Assembly: GCA_003116995.1 (NCBI GenBank)
Contig: BDSL01000019.1
Span: 124,001 to 188,000, forward strand
Direction of reading: 5' to 3'
DNA length: 64,000 nt
Origin: Yamagishiella unicocca
Taxonomy: Eukaryota; Chlorophyta; Chlorophyceae; Chlamydomonadales; Volvocaceae
Shown: piece after piece, positions 40,927 to 51,500 of the stretch
Position numbering within the stretch: the first letter of the stretch is position 1
Layout of the letters: each line of letters starts with the position of its first letter
Notes under the pieces: model-generated
The model's database searches: none
Told to the model about the DNA's origin: nothing
What the model saw: the letters and a program-made list of their open reading frames with translations, nothing else
Translations under genes and position numbers: made by a program

Positions 40927-43900
40927 ATGAGGCGAGCAGCAATACTGCCTCCAAATGCTGGGGTTTCTAAAAGTACTTCACGTAGGCAGACGGCATTGGC
41001 ATCGGCTTGCCGGCTTTCGTGCGGAACACTCCCGGCAGCTGCTTTCGGGCGCGTGCATTATGCGGAAACAGCCCTGAAATCCAAGCGTGTGCTCGGTGGA
41101 GCTACTGTACCAGATGGTCTAGCCCGCAAGGACGCTCCCACAGCACAGAACGCCGAGTCCAACACTCTCAACGCAAATGTCGCGGAATTTGCTGTCGCCG
41201 CTGCCATTGAGCAGCTTTCAAACGCACAGACAAAGCCGAGAGTGCGGAAGCAGTCAAAACAGGCGCGTGAGGCGGTCAATACGGTCGCGGCTGGGCATGG
41301 AACTCAGGGACGGCAACGGGCCCCTTCCGATACTGCTGCGGTATCAGGCAACCCAGATGGGCAAGCGGCGGTTGCCAGCGTAAAACCCTTGGACGCTGCT
41401 GCCGCGGTGCCATCTGTCGGGGCTGCACCCAAGCGCGGACGCCGTCCGCGCCGAACCGGCGGTCGGACAGGAGCTGAGAACAGCCCCGCTACTTCAAGTG
41501 GCGACGAAGATGATGTCCTGGCGGAGGCCGCGAGCAGCAACCAGGCAGCGACGCAGCCGGCGGTGAAGGCGACGCGGCGGGGACGTAAAGCGGGTTCCGG
41601 CAAAGCCGCCAACGCTGCGGCGGAGCTTCGTACGCCTGAAGCTACCTCACATTCGACAGCTGCCGCAACGCGGGAGCGGCGGCAGCAGCCCCCCGCGACG
41701 TCCTCCTCTGCCCAGTCGGGAGCTCCGCCACCTGGAGCGGCGGCGGCGAAGGCTCGGATCGGGACAGCTTCGCGGGACAGCGCGGCTGGAGCTGAGTTCG
41801 GGCAAGCGCCGGCTGTCGTTACCGGCGCGGTGGTTTTGGAGTCGGCCCGGGATGCCATCATGGCTGCGGTCGAAGCCCTAGTTGGGGCGGAGGCAGGCGC
41901 GTGGCAGCATAAGGTCAGGAGCTTAGACTGGGGACGGGGCGCAGGTCAGGGCGGTGGCGTGTCAGCGGTTGGGCGAAACGACGCGCCAGAGGTGTTGCCC
42001 GACCAGGACGAGGCGGCCGGCACCACGTCGGAGGCTCCGGCCCTCGCGGCGCCTGCTGTCGCGGAGGAGCGGCCGTACGCCAGTGCCCACGAGGCGCAGC
42101 ACTTGGAGCTGCAGGAGCACACACTAGCACAGCCCGGTGACGGGCATCCACATCATGAAAAGCAGGAACCCGATGAAGAGGAGCTCACCTCGTCGGCGGC
42201 GGTGGCGCAGCTGCAAGAGGCTGCTTCCCCTGAAGCCAGCTCCGAAACCGGATCCGGAACCGACTCCGACGGCGGCGCAGACGGCTTCTTGGACGAGACG
42301 GCGGTGGCCATCTCTGTGCTGGCGGCCGCCGCGGCGGCTTCGGCGGAGGGGGCACAGAATCCACATCCGCACGCGCCACGCGCAGACATGCGCCGGCGGA
42401 CGGGTACTAGTGAGCAGCGGCCACCGCGGGGGCCGCCCGCCGTGGTTGCCTTCCAGGGCGGGGGCCTGCGGGAGCTCCAGGCGCTGGTGAGCTCCGTGCG
42501 CGGACCCACCATCATCGACCTGCAGGGCCGGGTGGTGACTCTGCGGGCGGGGGCTGACGAGGCAATCGCGGCCGAGCGGGGGCCGGAGCAGCAGCGGCAG
42601 GAGGAGCGGCGGGCGGGTGAGGAGGCGCAGCTGCCGGCGGCTTCCACTGCGCTCGCTCTGCCGAGCAAGCTGCAGGTCCCCGGCTGGTCGGCCGTCACAG
42701 ATGTGGCGAAAATGCTGAGTCAGGCGGCTACGCCGCCGCCGCCGCAGCAGCAGCAGCCGGGGAAACAGAAGGCCGCGGGCAGTGCTGCTGCGGCGGCGGA
42801 AGCTGATGGCGGCGGCGGTAGCGATGGCTGCCTCCAGCTGCACTCGGACGATGTGACGCTGATGAACGGCACGTTGCAGCTGCACCGGGACTGCCGGGTG
42901 GTGGTCAGCGGCCGGAGGGTCACGTTGCGCCGGGTGGAGGTGGGTGGGGTGGGTGGGTAGGCGGGTGGGTAGGCGGGTGGGTAGGCGGGTGGGTAGGCGG
43001 GTGGGTAGGCGGGTGGGTGGGTGGGTACAGTGGACGGCTCGGCAGGGAGACAGCGACCGCGGAAATCGCACTTCCGAAAGAATTCACGCCTTGTGATTGT
43101 GCAGCCGGTTTCTGCACGTGCAAGTATCCTCACCCGCAACCCTCATGCCACATGGGACCGCCCAGCAAATGCACCCGCTCCCTCCCATCCCTGGAGCCGC
43201 CATCGCGCCCCAGGTGGCCGACGCCGAGGCATCGGGGTGGTGGCGCCAGGCCAACGCCATGCCGGCGACCTGCCTGCAGCCCTCGGCGCTCATCAGCGTC
43301 ACGTCGGCCGCCGACGCGGGGGGGCTGGCGGCCACCCGCCGGCAGCAGCAGCACCTCGCGCGGGGCGTGGCGGGCCGCGATGCGGCCGGGGACGTGGCCT
43401 CCCTGGAGCTGGACGACTGCAGTATCACCGCCAGCGGCCGCGACCGCGATCTGCTGCGTGCGGTGGGCAGCGGCGTTGCGGTGACCGCGCGCTACTGCCG
43501 GCTGCGCGGCGGTGCCAACGCGGCTGTAGCCATGCTGCGGGCGTCGCTGCACCTGGACTGCTGCGTGGTGGAGGTGGGAGGCTGGCGGGGGTTATACAGT
43601 AAAGAACGGGTTACGCGACATGGGAAGTGTAGCTGGTGCCCCGGGTGGCTTGGCGGCGGGGGCGCGGAGAGGCGGAGAGGAGGACCGGAGATGCAGGCTG
43701 TGCCACTACTTCAAATCTCATGTCCCCCTAATGCTCTTCCCGGCAATGTCCCCCAAATGCTTTTCCTGGGCATGTCCCCCAAATGCTTTTCCCGGCAATG
43801 TCCCCCAAATGCTCGTCCCGGCAATGTCCCCCAAATGCTCGTCCCGGCAATGTCCCCCAAATGCTTTTCCCGGCAATGTCCCCCAAATGCTTTTCCCGGC

Positions 43901-45265
43901 AATGTCCCCCAAATGCTCGTCCCGGCAATGTCCCCCAATGCTCGTCCCGGCTGCCGGGTTTCCGACACTGCTGCGGCCGCTGTGGATGCCGCTGCTCTTG
44001 CAGGGCTATGCCGCCGCGGGCGTGGTGGCTCTGGACTCGACTGTGCGCGCCGTGGGCAGCCGCCTGCTAGGTGCCGGGTCGATCATCGGCCTCCAGGTGG
44101 GGCGGCGGTGGGCAGCGGCTTGCTTTGGAGCGCAGGCAGGACGGCGGGGTGCGGCGAGGGTCGGCACCGCGGAGCAGTGTCCCGGGCGGGATGGGTTGAG
44201 CATATCGTGGCCTGGGGCTCACCCGGTCGGGGTGGGTAGACCCGGGGCGGCCAAATTGCTGGATTGAGGAACGGCGGCGAGCGATGGGAAGCGGGCAAAG
44301 CGACAACACGTGGAAGCTGAAGCTCCTCGCCCGAATGATTCCCGATCCAGCTGCTGCGTCACCTCACCCCTTGTCCTCCGCTTCCTGCCTACCGCTACCA
44401 GGCCGTGTCCTCCTCCCGCGTCAGCGCCCTGGGCTGCTTCCTGAGGGGACACGCGTCCAACGTGGAGTGCATGACCGGAAGCACAGTGGACATGCAGGTG
44501 GGGGGGAGGGTGTGTGTGGAGGGAGCGGCGTCGTGCTGGCCGGGGCGGGGCAGGGGGTCCTTAGGAGACTCCTGGTGATTTCCGCTGTCAAACGGTTCAG
44601 CTGCTAGGGTTGCAACATGCTGCTCACTCCATGCTGCCATACCGACGCGCACCTCGACCGCCTGCTGAACCCCTCCCGCCTGCTGCCCCCGATGTCCCCC
44701 TGACCCCCGTCCCTCCACCTGGTGGCCCCCCGTCCCTCCACCTGGTCACACCCCGTCCCTCCAGGGCTGCGTCCTAGCCCGCCCGGACTGCCGCTACGGC
44801 CTCACCCTGCACCCCAACACACACAGCACGCACCCCGCCGGCTGGGCGACCCAGGCCGCCGCTCTGGGACCCACCGCAACCGGCGCCGGTCGGGTGCGGC
44901 TCTCGGACTGCGAGCTGGCGCACGCCGTGCAGGTGGGCGGCGGCGAGCTGGAGCTGGAGCGGTGCACCTTTGCCATGAACCCCGCACCTCTAGACGCAAC
45001 CGCCATCCCGGGGCTGCAGATCACCTCTTCGCCCGAGCTGGCGGCCAAGCTGGCAGCGGTGGCGCCAGCGGGCCGTAGCACGGGTGCAGGTGGAGGTGGG
45101 GGCGGGTTTGCGGGGAGCGTGGCGGCGGGTGGGTCTTTGCGGGTGGTGGCGTGCAGGGTGGGTAGCGGCGGTGAGGGCGAGGCGGTGGTGGTGGAGGCGG
45201 CGAGGGATGCCCGGGTTCATCTGAGTGGCAGTCCCGGCGTGTTGGTGCGGCGGGATGCGGTCTAG
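40927..45265 (+). CDS. Predicted right-handed beta-helix protein with long disordered N-terminal half
   Basis: Exons 40927-42939, 43214-43573, 44004-44096, 44402-44497 and 44765-45265; every intron is phase 0; 1020 aa. The start is the first in-frame ATG. The first 60 residues are basic and Ser/Ala-rich (MRRAAILPPNAGVSKSTSRR) and may be an organelle transit peptide. Residues about 90-520 are low-complexity Ala/Gly/Pro/Arg with AT-hook-like KRGRRPRRTGG. The folded part begins GPTIIDLQGRVVTLRAG and continues as short repeated strands: SDDVTLMNGTLQLHRDCRVV, VASLELDDCSITASGRDRDL, ALGCFLRGHASNVECMTGST, VGGGELELERCTFAMNPAP. This ladder is typical of pectate-lyase-like beta-helices. No lyase or hydrolase active-site motif was recognised, so a binding role is as likely as an enzymatic one. 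The introns hold minisatellites and a C repeat. Confidence 0.75.
42940..43028 (+). repeat. 12-bp minisatellite (GGGTGGGTAGGC) starting at a donor
   Basis: Six to seven units of GGTAGGCGGGTG follow GTGGGTGGGGTGGGTGG, the first bases of intron 1 of the beta-helix gene. Confidence 0.95.
43590..43643 (+). repeat. Repeat family C copy near a donor
   Basis: GTTATACAGTAAAGAACGGG, TTACGCGACATGGGAAGTGT, AGCTGGTGCC. It starts about 17 bp after the donor of exon 43214-43573. Confidence 0.85.
43722..43952. repeat. 26-bp minisatellite (AAATGCTTTTCCCGGCAATG + TCCC)
   Basis: About nine head-to-tail copies with TTTTCCCGG and CTCGTCCCGG variants in the intron 43574-44003. There is no spacer between units. 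Confidence 0.95.
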
Positions 45266-45705
45266 CGGGGTGGGCTTGAGGAACTGAGGATTCCTTGTGC
45301 TGGGTGGAGGAATGGTGCGGCGAGGCGGGTGTGAAGGGCCGGCTGGAGGCGCGGTGGGCTGGGCTGGGAGGGTTTAGGTTTAGGTGGGCAGCCACCAGCG
45401 CCCGCAGTGGGCGGTTTTGACGGCTGGCGTGAGCTACGGCATGGGTGGGGGGTTAAGTACTGGCCATGACAGGTCGTCGGTTTGACAATTGCGTGTTGGT
45501 TGGTGTGTTGGTGTTGTTTCGGGTGGAGGTTCTTCCGGTGGGGATGGCAGTAGCAGGTCCCCTGGGCTGGCAGTAGCACGCAGGTCTTTTGGTGGCGCGG
45601 CGGGTAGAGGCTGTGGGGCCGGTTGCGGCAGCTATGCCGAACGACTCAACGGATGGAACCACTCTGACCATCACGTTTCCACGTGGCCTGACCGACACCA
45701 CCAGG

Positions 45706-45710
45706 TGTAA
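45706..45710 (+). terminator. TGTAA polyadenylation signal of the beta-helix gene
   Basis: Sense-strand TGTAA, about 440 nt past the stop. Another TGTAA lies at about 45837. Confidence 0.4.
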
Positions 45711-46613
45711 AGCACGCGCACAGGCCAGACTCCGCCCCCTCCCACAATGGGGATGGGTTACAACAATGGACCCGGTCACTCGACATGGGATCTTGTAGGA
45801 GGCGGACGTGCGCATGCTGGTGGACTTGGACGTGCATGTAAACCCGGAGGCGCCGCGGGCTGTCGCTGGAAGAACCCATTATGCAGCACCAGGGGCGATA
45901 CACGGCTCGGGGGGGTCATAGGGCTGCTGCTTCCCCGCGCCTGTCGAAGCCGACAACCAATAAGCGATCCGCCGTAGTGTAGTGTGAAGGGGCTCGCGTT
46001 CATAGAGCTACCGTGTTCAAGCACCATTGTACACAAACAACCTATATGCCGCGAGGAGGACATTACAACATACATTCCTGCCGAATGAGAGTCCCGCCCG
46101 AAGGCTGCGTTGCCTCCACACGCCCCTCCCAAACAACTCCTAGCGCAGCCCCCGGCGGCGCCGCCACGAGCCGCAGTCGGCCCTGCTTCAGAAAGAGGGA
46201 TGGCGCTAGCCCGTCACTTCTGGTGGTAAATGCAACAGCGGGCTCCGGATCAAGATAGAGCCATCGGTCGCGGCGGCTACATAACCGTGCAGCGCTGCAG
46301 ACGGTCAAGCATTATTCCGGGCGCCTTATTCTGAAAATATGCAACATACGCTACCGAGCCCGCACCCCGCTCGCCATGGCGGCGGGAGAGGCCGGGGGCG
46401 CCTAGGGGAGCCTAGGGCGCCTAGGGCGCCGGGTCACAGCCACAGCATCCGGGCCACCTCGGACGCGCGCGGCGCTCCATTATTACAGACCGCACCATGG
46501 ACGCAGCCGCAAACCAACCACGGCAACGACGTGAAAAGCCAACCAAACAGCCGGCGACGACGCTACAGGAGGCAGGGGAGTACCACCTGCGCTCCGGATA
46601 CCGGGGCCGACGC

Positions 46614-46700
46614 ACGCAGCCAGGTCGGTAAAGTATACGACACACGTAGCCAGGTCGGTAATTTGTACGACACACGCAGCCAGGTCGGTACTGTGTGCGA
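46614..46700. repeat. 29-bp tandem repeat, three copies
   Basis: Each copy contains GCAGCCAGGTCGGTA or GTAGCCAGGTCGGTA followed by ACGACACAC. Confidence 0.9.
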
Positions 46701-47729
46701 GCCTTACACCACCACTTCGGAGCTCGACGGGTGAATCGTAGCGCTCTGGCTTCGACCGACTAGCAACCTGGAGCCCTCACCGCCACACAGCCTGCAGCTC
46801 CTTAACCGGCATCTCCCCTCCCCTCACCCCTCCACTGAAGGCAGGAGGCTAGGGCGCGTGTCCGCCGAGAGGTCTGCAGCAACCTGGAGCGGAGCCATTC
46901 TCCCACGACACCAGCTTGCAACATCATCCACCACAATCGTCACCCGTGCGTCCATAGCGAGCTGGTGGTGATGCCGCCAAGCCGGGCACACACGCCACAG
47001 CCGCCTCCTGCATTCTCTGACAGACGCATATCGCCCGCAACCCCCTCATCTTCACCTGACCATCCATCACCGGACACCTCTGCACCTCATTAGCTGCTTC
47101 GCCGCTCCCGTATGAATCCGCCGCCCTCCCCCGACTTACGACTCGGGACTCCTCGGAAGGGACCCTGCACCGGCGACCAGTCCTCATATACACACACATA
47201 GCGGAGATGTGCTTGGGGCAGTGCGCCCGGCCATTTACTAGGGTCGTCGCTGCCGACATCGCAACCCGGTGATATTGCAAATACTAAGACGAAAGTGCTC
47301 CTTCCTGCGTTCCCGTACAAATCGAACGAGACCGCGCACCGAGGGGCCTTATGTTTACGGAGCCGCATAGACCTGCCAATTTCCTTCGACACCTTCCTTG
47401 CTCATCTCAACCTCACTACAGATACGCGCGCAGAGACACACACACACACAAGGCGATCATGCCCCCCGCTGGGGGCCCCAGGCGCACGCGCACTGCGCGC
47501 ACGCGTAGCAGGGCGTCCCCAAACCTGTCACACTGAGAGCGGTGATGGGACATGACGCGAATGCATAATAAGTGAAAGCTTCGACCCAATTCAAACTTGG
47601 ATCAGGATTCGGATTAGGAGCAATGCCAGCTCGCGGCCGCTACTGCTACCAGAGGTGGCTGCTAGGGTACGAGGACCCAAATATGAGCCCCAGCGGGGCC
47701 GCGGCACCGGAATAGTGCCAGCGTTGTGA

Positions 47730-47754
47730 GACCTATCCTCTGCCCGGATAGGTC
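47730..47754. other. Perfect 9-bp inverted repeat with 7-nt loop
   Basis: GACCTATCC and GGATAGGTC flank TCTGCCC. No gene or element end is obvious around it. Confidence 0.6.
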
Positions 47755-48519
47755 GACGGATTAGATCATTGCGTTCTGGGAGGGGGGTTCCTCAAAAGCA
47801 TACTGTTGGAAACCACAATGTCGGCCAATGTAAACCAAAGCAAACAAAGCCAAGCACGCCAAAACGCCGACAGCTCTTGCGGCCGTCTCGCTGCCGGCCC
47901 ACAGACGCCCTCCCTCCGCTCCCTAGCGCAGGGTACCCACCTCCTCGCACCCCCCTCCATCGCCCCCAACACAACCCCCGCTTCCACCGCCGCCCAGCCG
48001 CCTTACGCCACGACACCGTACATGAGGCGGACCCGGGTGGCTTGCTGCAGGGGGCCACAGCACAACCCGAGGACGCGCCTCCCTCCTACCGCGCGCTTCA
48101 AAGTTGCCCCCTTCCGGATCCGCATCCTTTTGTTCCGTGCTGTTGGCTGCTACTCGACACCACTAAACACTGCAGGCGGCCACACGCCTCCGCCCGTTTC
48201 CGTCCGTTTGAGTGTCCACACGCACACCCTTCGTGCCACATACCGCATACATTTTGTCACACCACCACACCGCCACACGGATCCCAAGGAGCCGAGCCCT
48301 CTGGCACCGCCGTGCCTCCCGCCGACAGGAAGACAAACACCGCCCCGGCCGCCGGCAGCGAGCTCCGAGACCAGGTGAAGGCGGGGGCCGACGCAGGTGT
48401 AACGCCTAGTAACGCCCACCGCGGCCCCCGTGTGTTTTCATCTTACCTCGATCCACGACCTATGCTGCTGGCAGCCAGGCCAGGACGGGCCCCACCTCCC
48501 GCCCCGGGTCTCTCCGTCT

Positions 48520-51500
48520 TCAGTGCAGGCCGCCTGCCGCCGCCGGCATCGCCCCCTTCCGCCGGGGCCATGAGCTGTCCGAGGAACAGCAGCCGGCAGT
48601 GCCGGAGCCCTGGTCATCACCGCCGCCGCGAGCCCCCGACCCCGCACGCACAGCCGGCCGCACCGAACAGCCGCCAGCGCTGCCGGTGGTGGCGGCAGCG
48701 GTCGGGCCCTTATAGGACCCATCCCCACCCGCGCTCGCGCCCCCGCTCGCACCCGCACTCGCTTCTGGTGGTCCGGGGGCAGGACTCGGGGAGGTGGCGG
48801 CGGACATCCAGGCCACCCGGGCCTGCTCGGCTTGGAGGAAGCGCACCCGGTTGGTGGCGGAGATGGCCGCAGTGGTTGCCAACAGGACCACCTGGACGGG
48901 GGGTGCGGGGGCCGGGTGTGCGGGGTGCGGGGAAGGCAGGGGGTGTGCGGGAGGTGTGCGAATGCGAGTGTGCGTACGAGGTGTGCGTACGGGGTGTGTG
49001 TACGGGGGGTTTGTACGGGGGGTTTGTACGGGGGGTTTGTTAAGACCTTAATCCTGAGGGGCTCGGGGTCGGGTGGGCGCAGCAGGGATCGGATAGGGCA
49101 GGGGAGTGGGCATGGAGTGTCGATCAAATGCCTGGCGGGCCTTGCCAGGGGGGCCGCGACCCGTCACCCAGATGGCTCAGATTGAAGTGACACGTCACCA
49201 GCGCCGTACTGGCTGGTCTTCCGCAAAGGGCCCACCTGGTACAGCAGCACGCGCTCCAGCGGCCTGGGCACCACCTCGGGGTGCTTCTGCTGCAGCCCGC
49301 GGTACAGCAGGAACATGGCGGGGGCGTCAGCCAGCGACACCAGCAGACGGGCGGGCAGGCCCACCTGGGGGGAGGAGGGAAGGAGCAGCCGGGGGGGAGG
49401 AGGGAGGGAGCAGCCGGGGGGCGGTAGGGTGCGCGAGGAGGGGTGGGTGTGTGATGAGGGCGCAACGAGGCAGGGGCCGGCCAGCTGTGTTGTGATCGCG
49501 GCTGTGTTGTGATCGCTGCACGTGGGTCTGGCGGCTGAGGACTGCTCCCGCCTGACACCTCGCCATCTCATCTCAGGACTTAGGACACCGTCCCCGAACA
49601 CATCTCACCCCCCATCCCACACCGCCCCGCCCCGCCCCCACCCTCCGTTGCCCTCCCCGCCCCCCTCGCGCCTCCCTGCCCCTCTGCCGCACCTGCTCCA
49701 GCAGCGGCCGCACCACCGCCTCCATCGCGATATCGCCGCCCCTCGTCAGGAACACAGTGGCGCCGGGCGACAGCGCGAAGGGCCACAGCGACAGCCCCAC
49801 CGCCGCCTTAGCCGCCGCGCGGCACAAGTGCATGGCCAGCAGCGCTCGCTGCAGCCTCACCCCGCTGGCCCGCTGGTGGCCCGCCGGGGCCCACCTGCTG
49901 CTGCGGGCCCCCTGCTGCTGCTGTGGTTGGGACTGCTGCTGCTGCTGCTGCGCCCCAGCTGCTGCGATGTTCTCAGCTCGGGGACCCGGCACGCACAGCC
50001 ACGCCAGCAGCGGCGCGGTGTGCGGCACGTGGAAGGCGACTGCGGCCAGGACGGTCTGGAAGCTTCCGGCCATGGCGGCCTCCGCCAGCGAGAGCAGCGG
50101 CAGGAGGGTGTTGAAGACAGCGTACAGAGCGAGCGTCGCGACAGCCTGACGGGTGGCGAGAGGGGGTCGGAGGGGGGGTCGGGGGGTCGTCGGGGGGGTT
50201 CGAGGAAGATGGTCGTCGGGGGGAATTGATTTCGGGTGAGTGACGGGGGCGGTGGGGCGAGGAGGTGCGTGTGGAATCGACCCATGGTTCGAAGATGGAC
50301 GGACATCAGGGCGCTTGGGCGGGTGGCATGGGAGCCTTAGTGCAGCCAAAACGTTCACAACACAACACTGCTTGACATCAGCCCCACGGGACCACCGACC
50401 CGCGGGCCGCCCGCCGCACCTGGCCGCTGACCGTTGCCGCGTAACGTCGCTCCCTGGTTCCGTCCTGGAAGCCCCACAGCAGCTCTACCGCACGCCCCAG
50501 CGGCGCCGACGGCGCCAGCGCGCGCCGTACCGCCTGAACCGCCCGACTGGCGTGCCACAGCCGCAGCCGCCAGCGGCCCCCCAGGCGCGCAGCGAGCGCC
50601 GCCGGGGTGAGGCCGTCGTCCGAGGTGGCGGCGCGCCAGGCGGCGGCGGCGGCGGGATAGCGGTCCAGAGCCCAGGCCGCCATGACGCCGCCGTCGGGCA
50701 TCGCGGCGGCGACGTGGAGGGGTGTCACGCCGCAGTTGGCGCGACACAGCCAGGGGTTGACGGCGGCGGCGCCGCCGGCGCCGCCCAGGAGACGCTCGTA
50801 CCACCGCAGGAGCACCTCAGCCACGGGCCGCGAACCGGTGGCTATGGCCAGGTGAAGCACGCCGGCGTTTGTGGGGGGCGCCGGTACGGCAGCGAGCAGG
50901 GCAGTGAGTGCGGCGGCGGCGGGCCGGCCGTCGCAGGCCAGGACGACGGCGATGAGGCGGTCCACGACGGCGGCGGCGGCGGGGTCGGTGCGCGCGCTCT
51001 GGCAGCACATCGTCAGCAGGTCTGCGCCAATGGCGAGCATGGTCGCCGACAGCAGCGGCAGCTGGCAGGGGCCGGCGCCGGCGGGGCCGCGGGACTGGTC
51101 TCGGAGCTCGTGTGAGAGGTCCAGGTACGGCATGGCGACGTACGGCATGGCAGCCGCCGGGCCGGCGATGCTGGCTAAGATCGTCCCCGAGCTCACTCGC
51201 GGCACGGCGGCGGCGCCGCCGGCGCCGCCGCCGGCCGTTGTCAGCACGTCCTTGCCCAAGTACCCCCCGATGCCTGCCTTGCCTCCCGCGCCTGCTTCCC
51301 GCGCGCTGTACACCTCCGCCGCCCCCGCGTCCAGCCACATGCCGTAGTCGAGCAACAGAGCGTCGGCAGAGGCCTCGTCCATCCCCACCAGCAGCGCCGC
51401 CAGCCCCGCCACCAGGTCCTCATCATGGTCCACCACCACCGCCAGCGCCGTGCTCAGCAACCCCGCAGAGGACCTCGCCTCCACCTTCAACATGCCGCTG

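Larger units (their letters stand above)
45711..47760. other. Intergenic region, about 2 kb, no gene recognised
   Basis: Lower in GC than most of the window. It contains a 29-bp tandem repeat at about 46614-46700 and a perfect 9-bp-stem hairpin at 47730-47754. Open frames are short and lack family or splice support. Its right part probably includes the 3' UTR of the membrane protein gene that ends at 48520. Confidence 0.5.

Noticed and set aside
43722..43952. CRISPR-like array
   Set aside because: Units are contiguous with no unique spacers, and the context is a eukaryotic intron.
47769..49043. 424-codon plus-strand ORF
   Set aside because: Its right part is antisense to the last exon of the membrane protein gene (48520-48891). 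The Pro/Arg/His composition is that of a GC-rich shadow frame and no family is recognisable.
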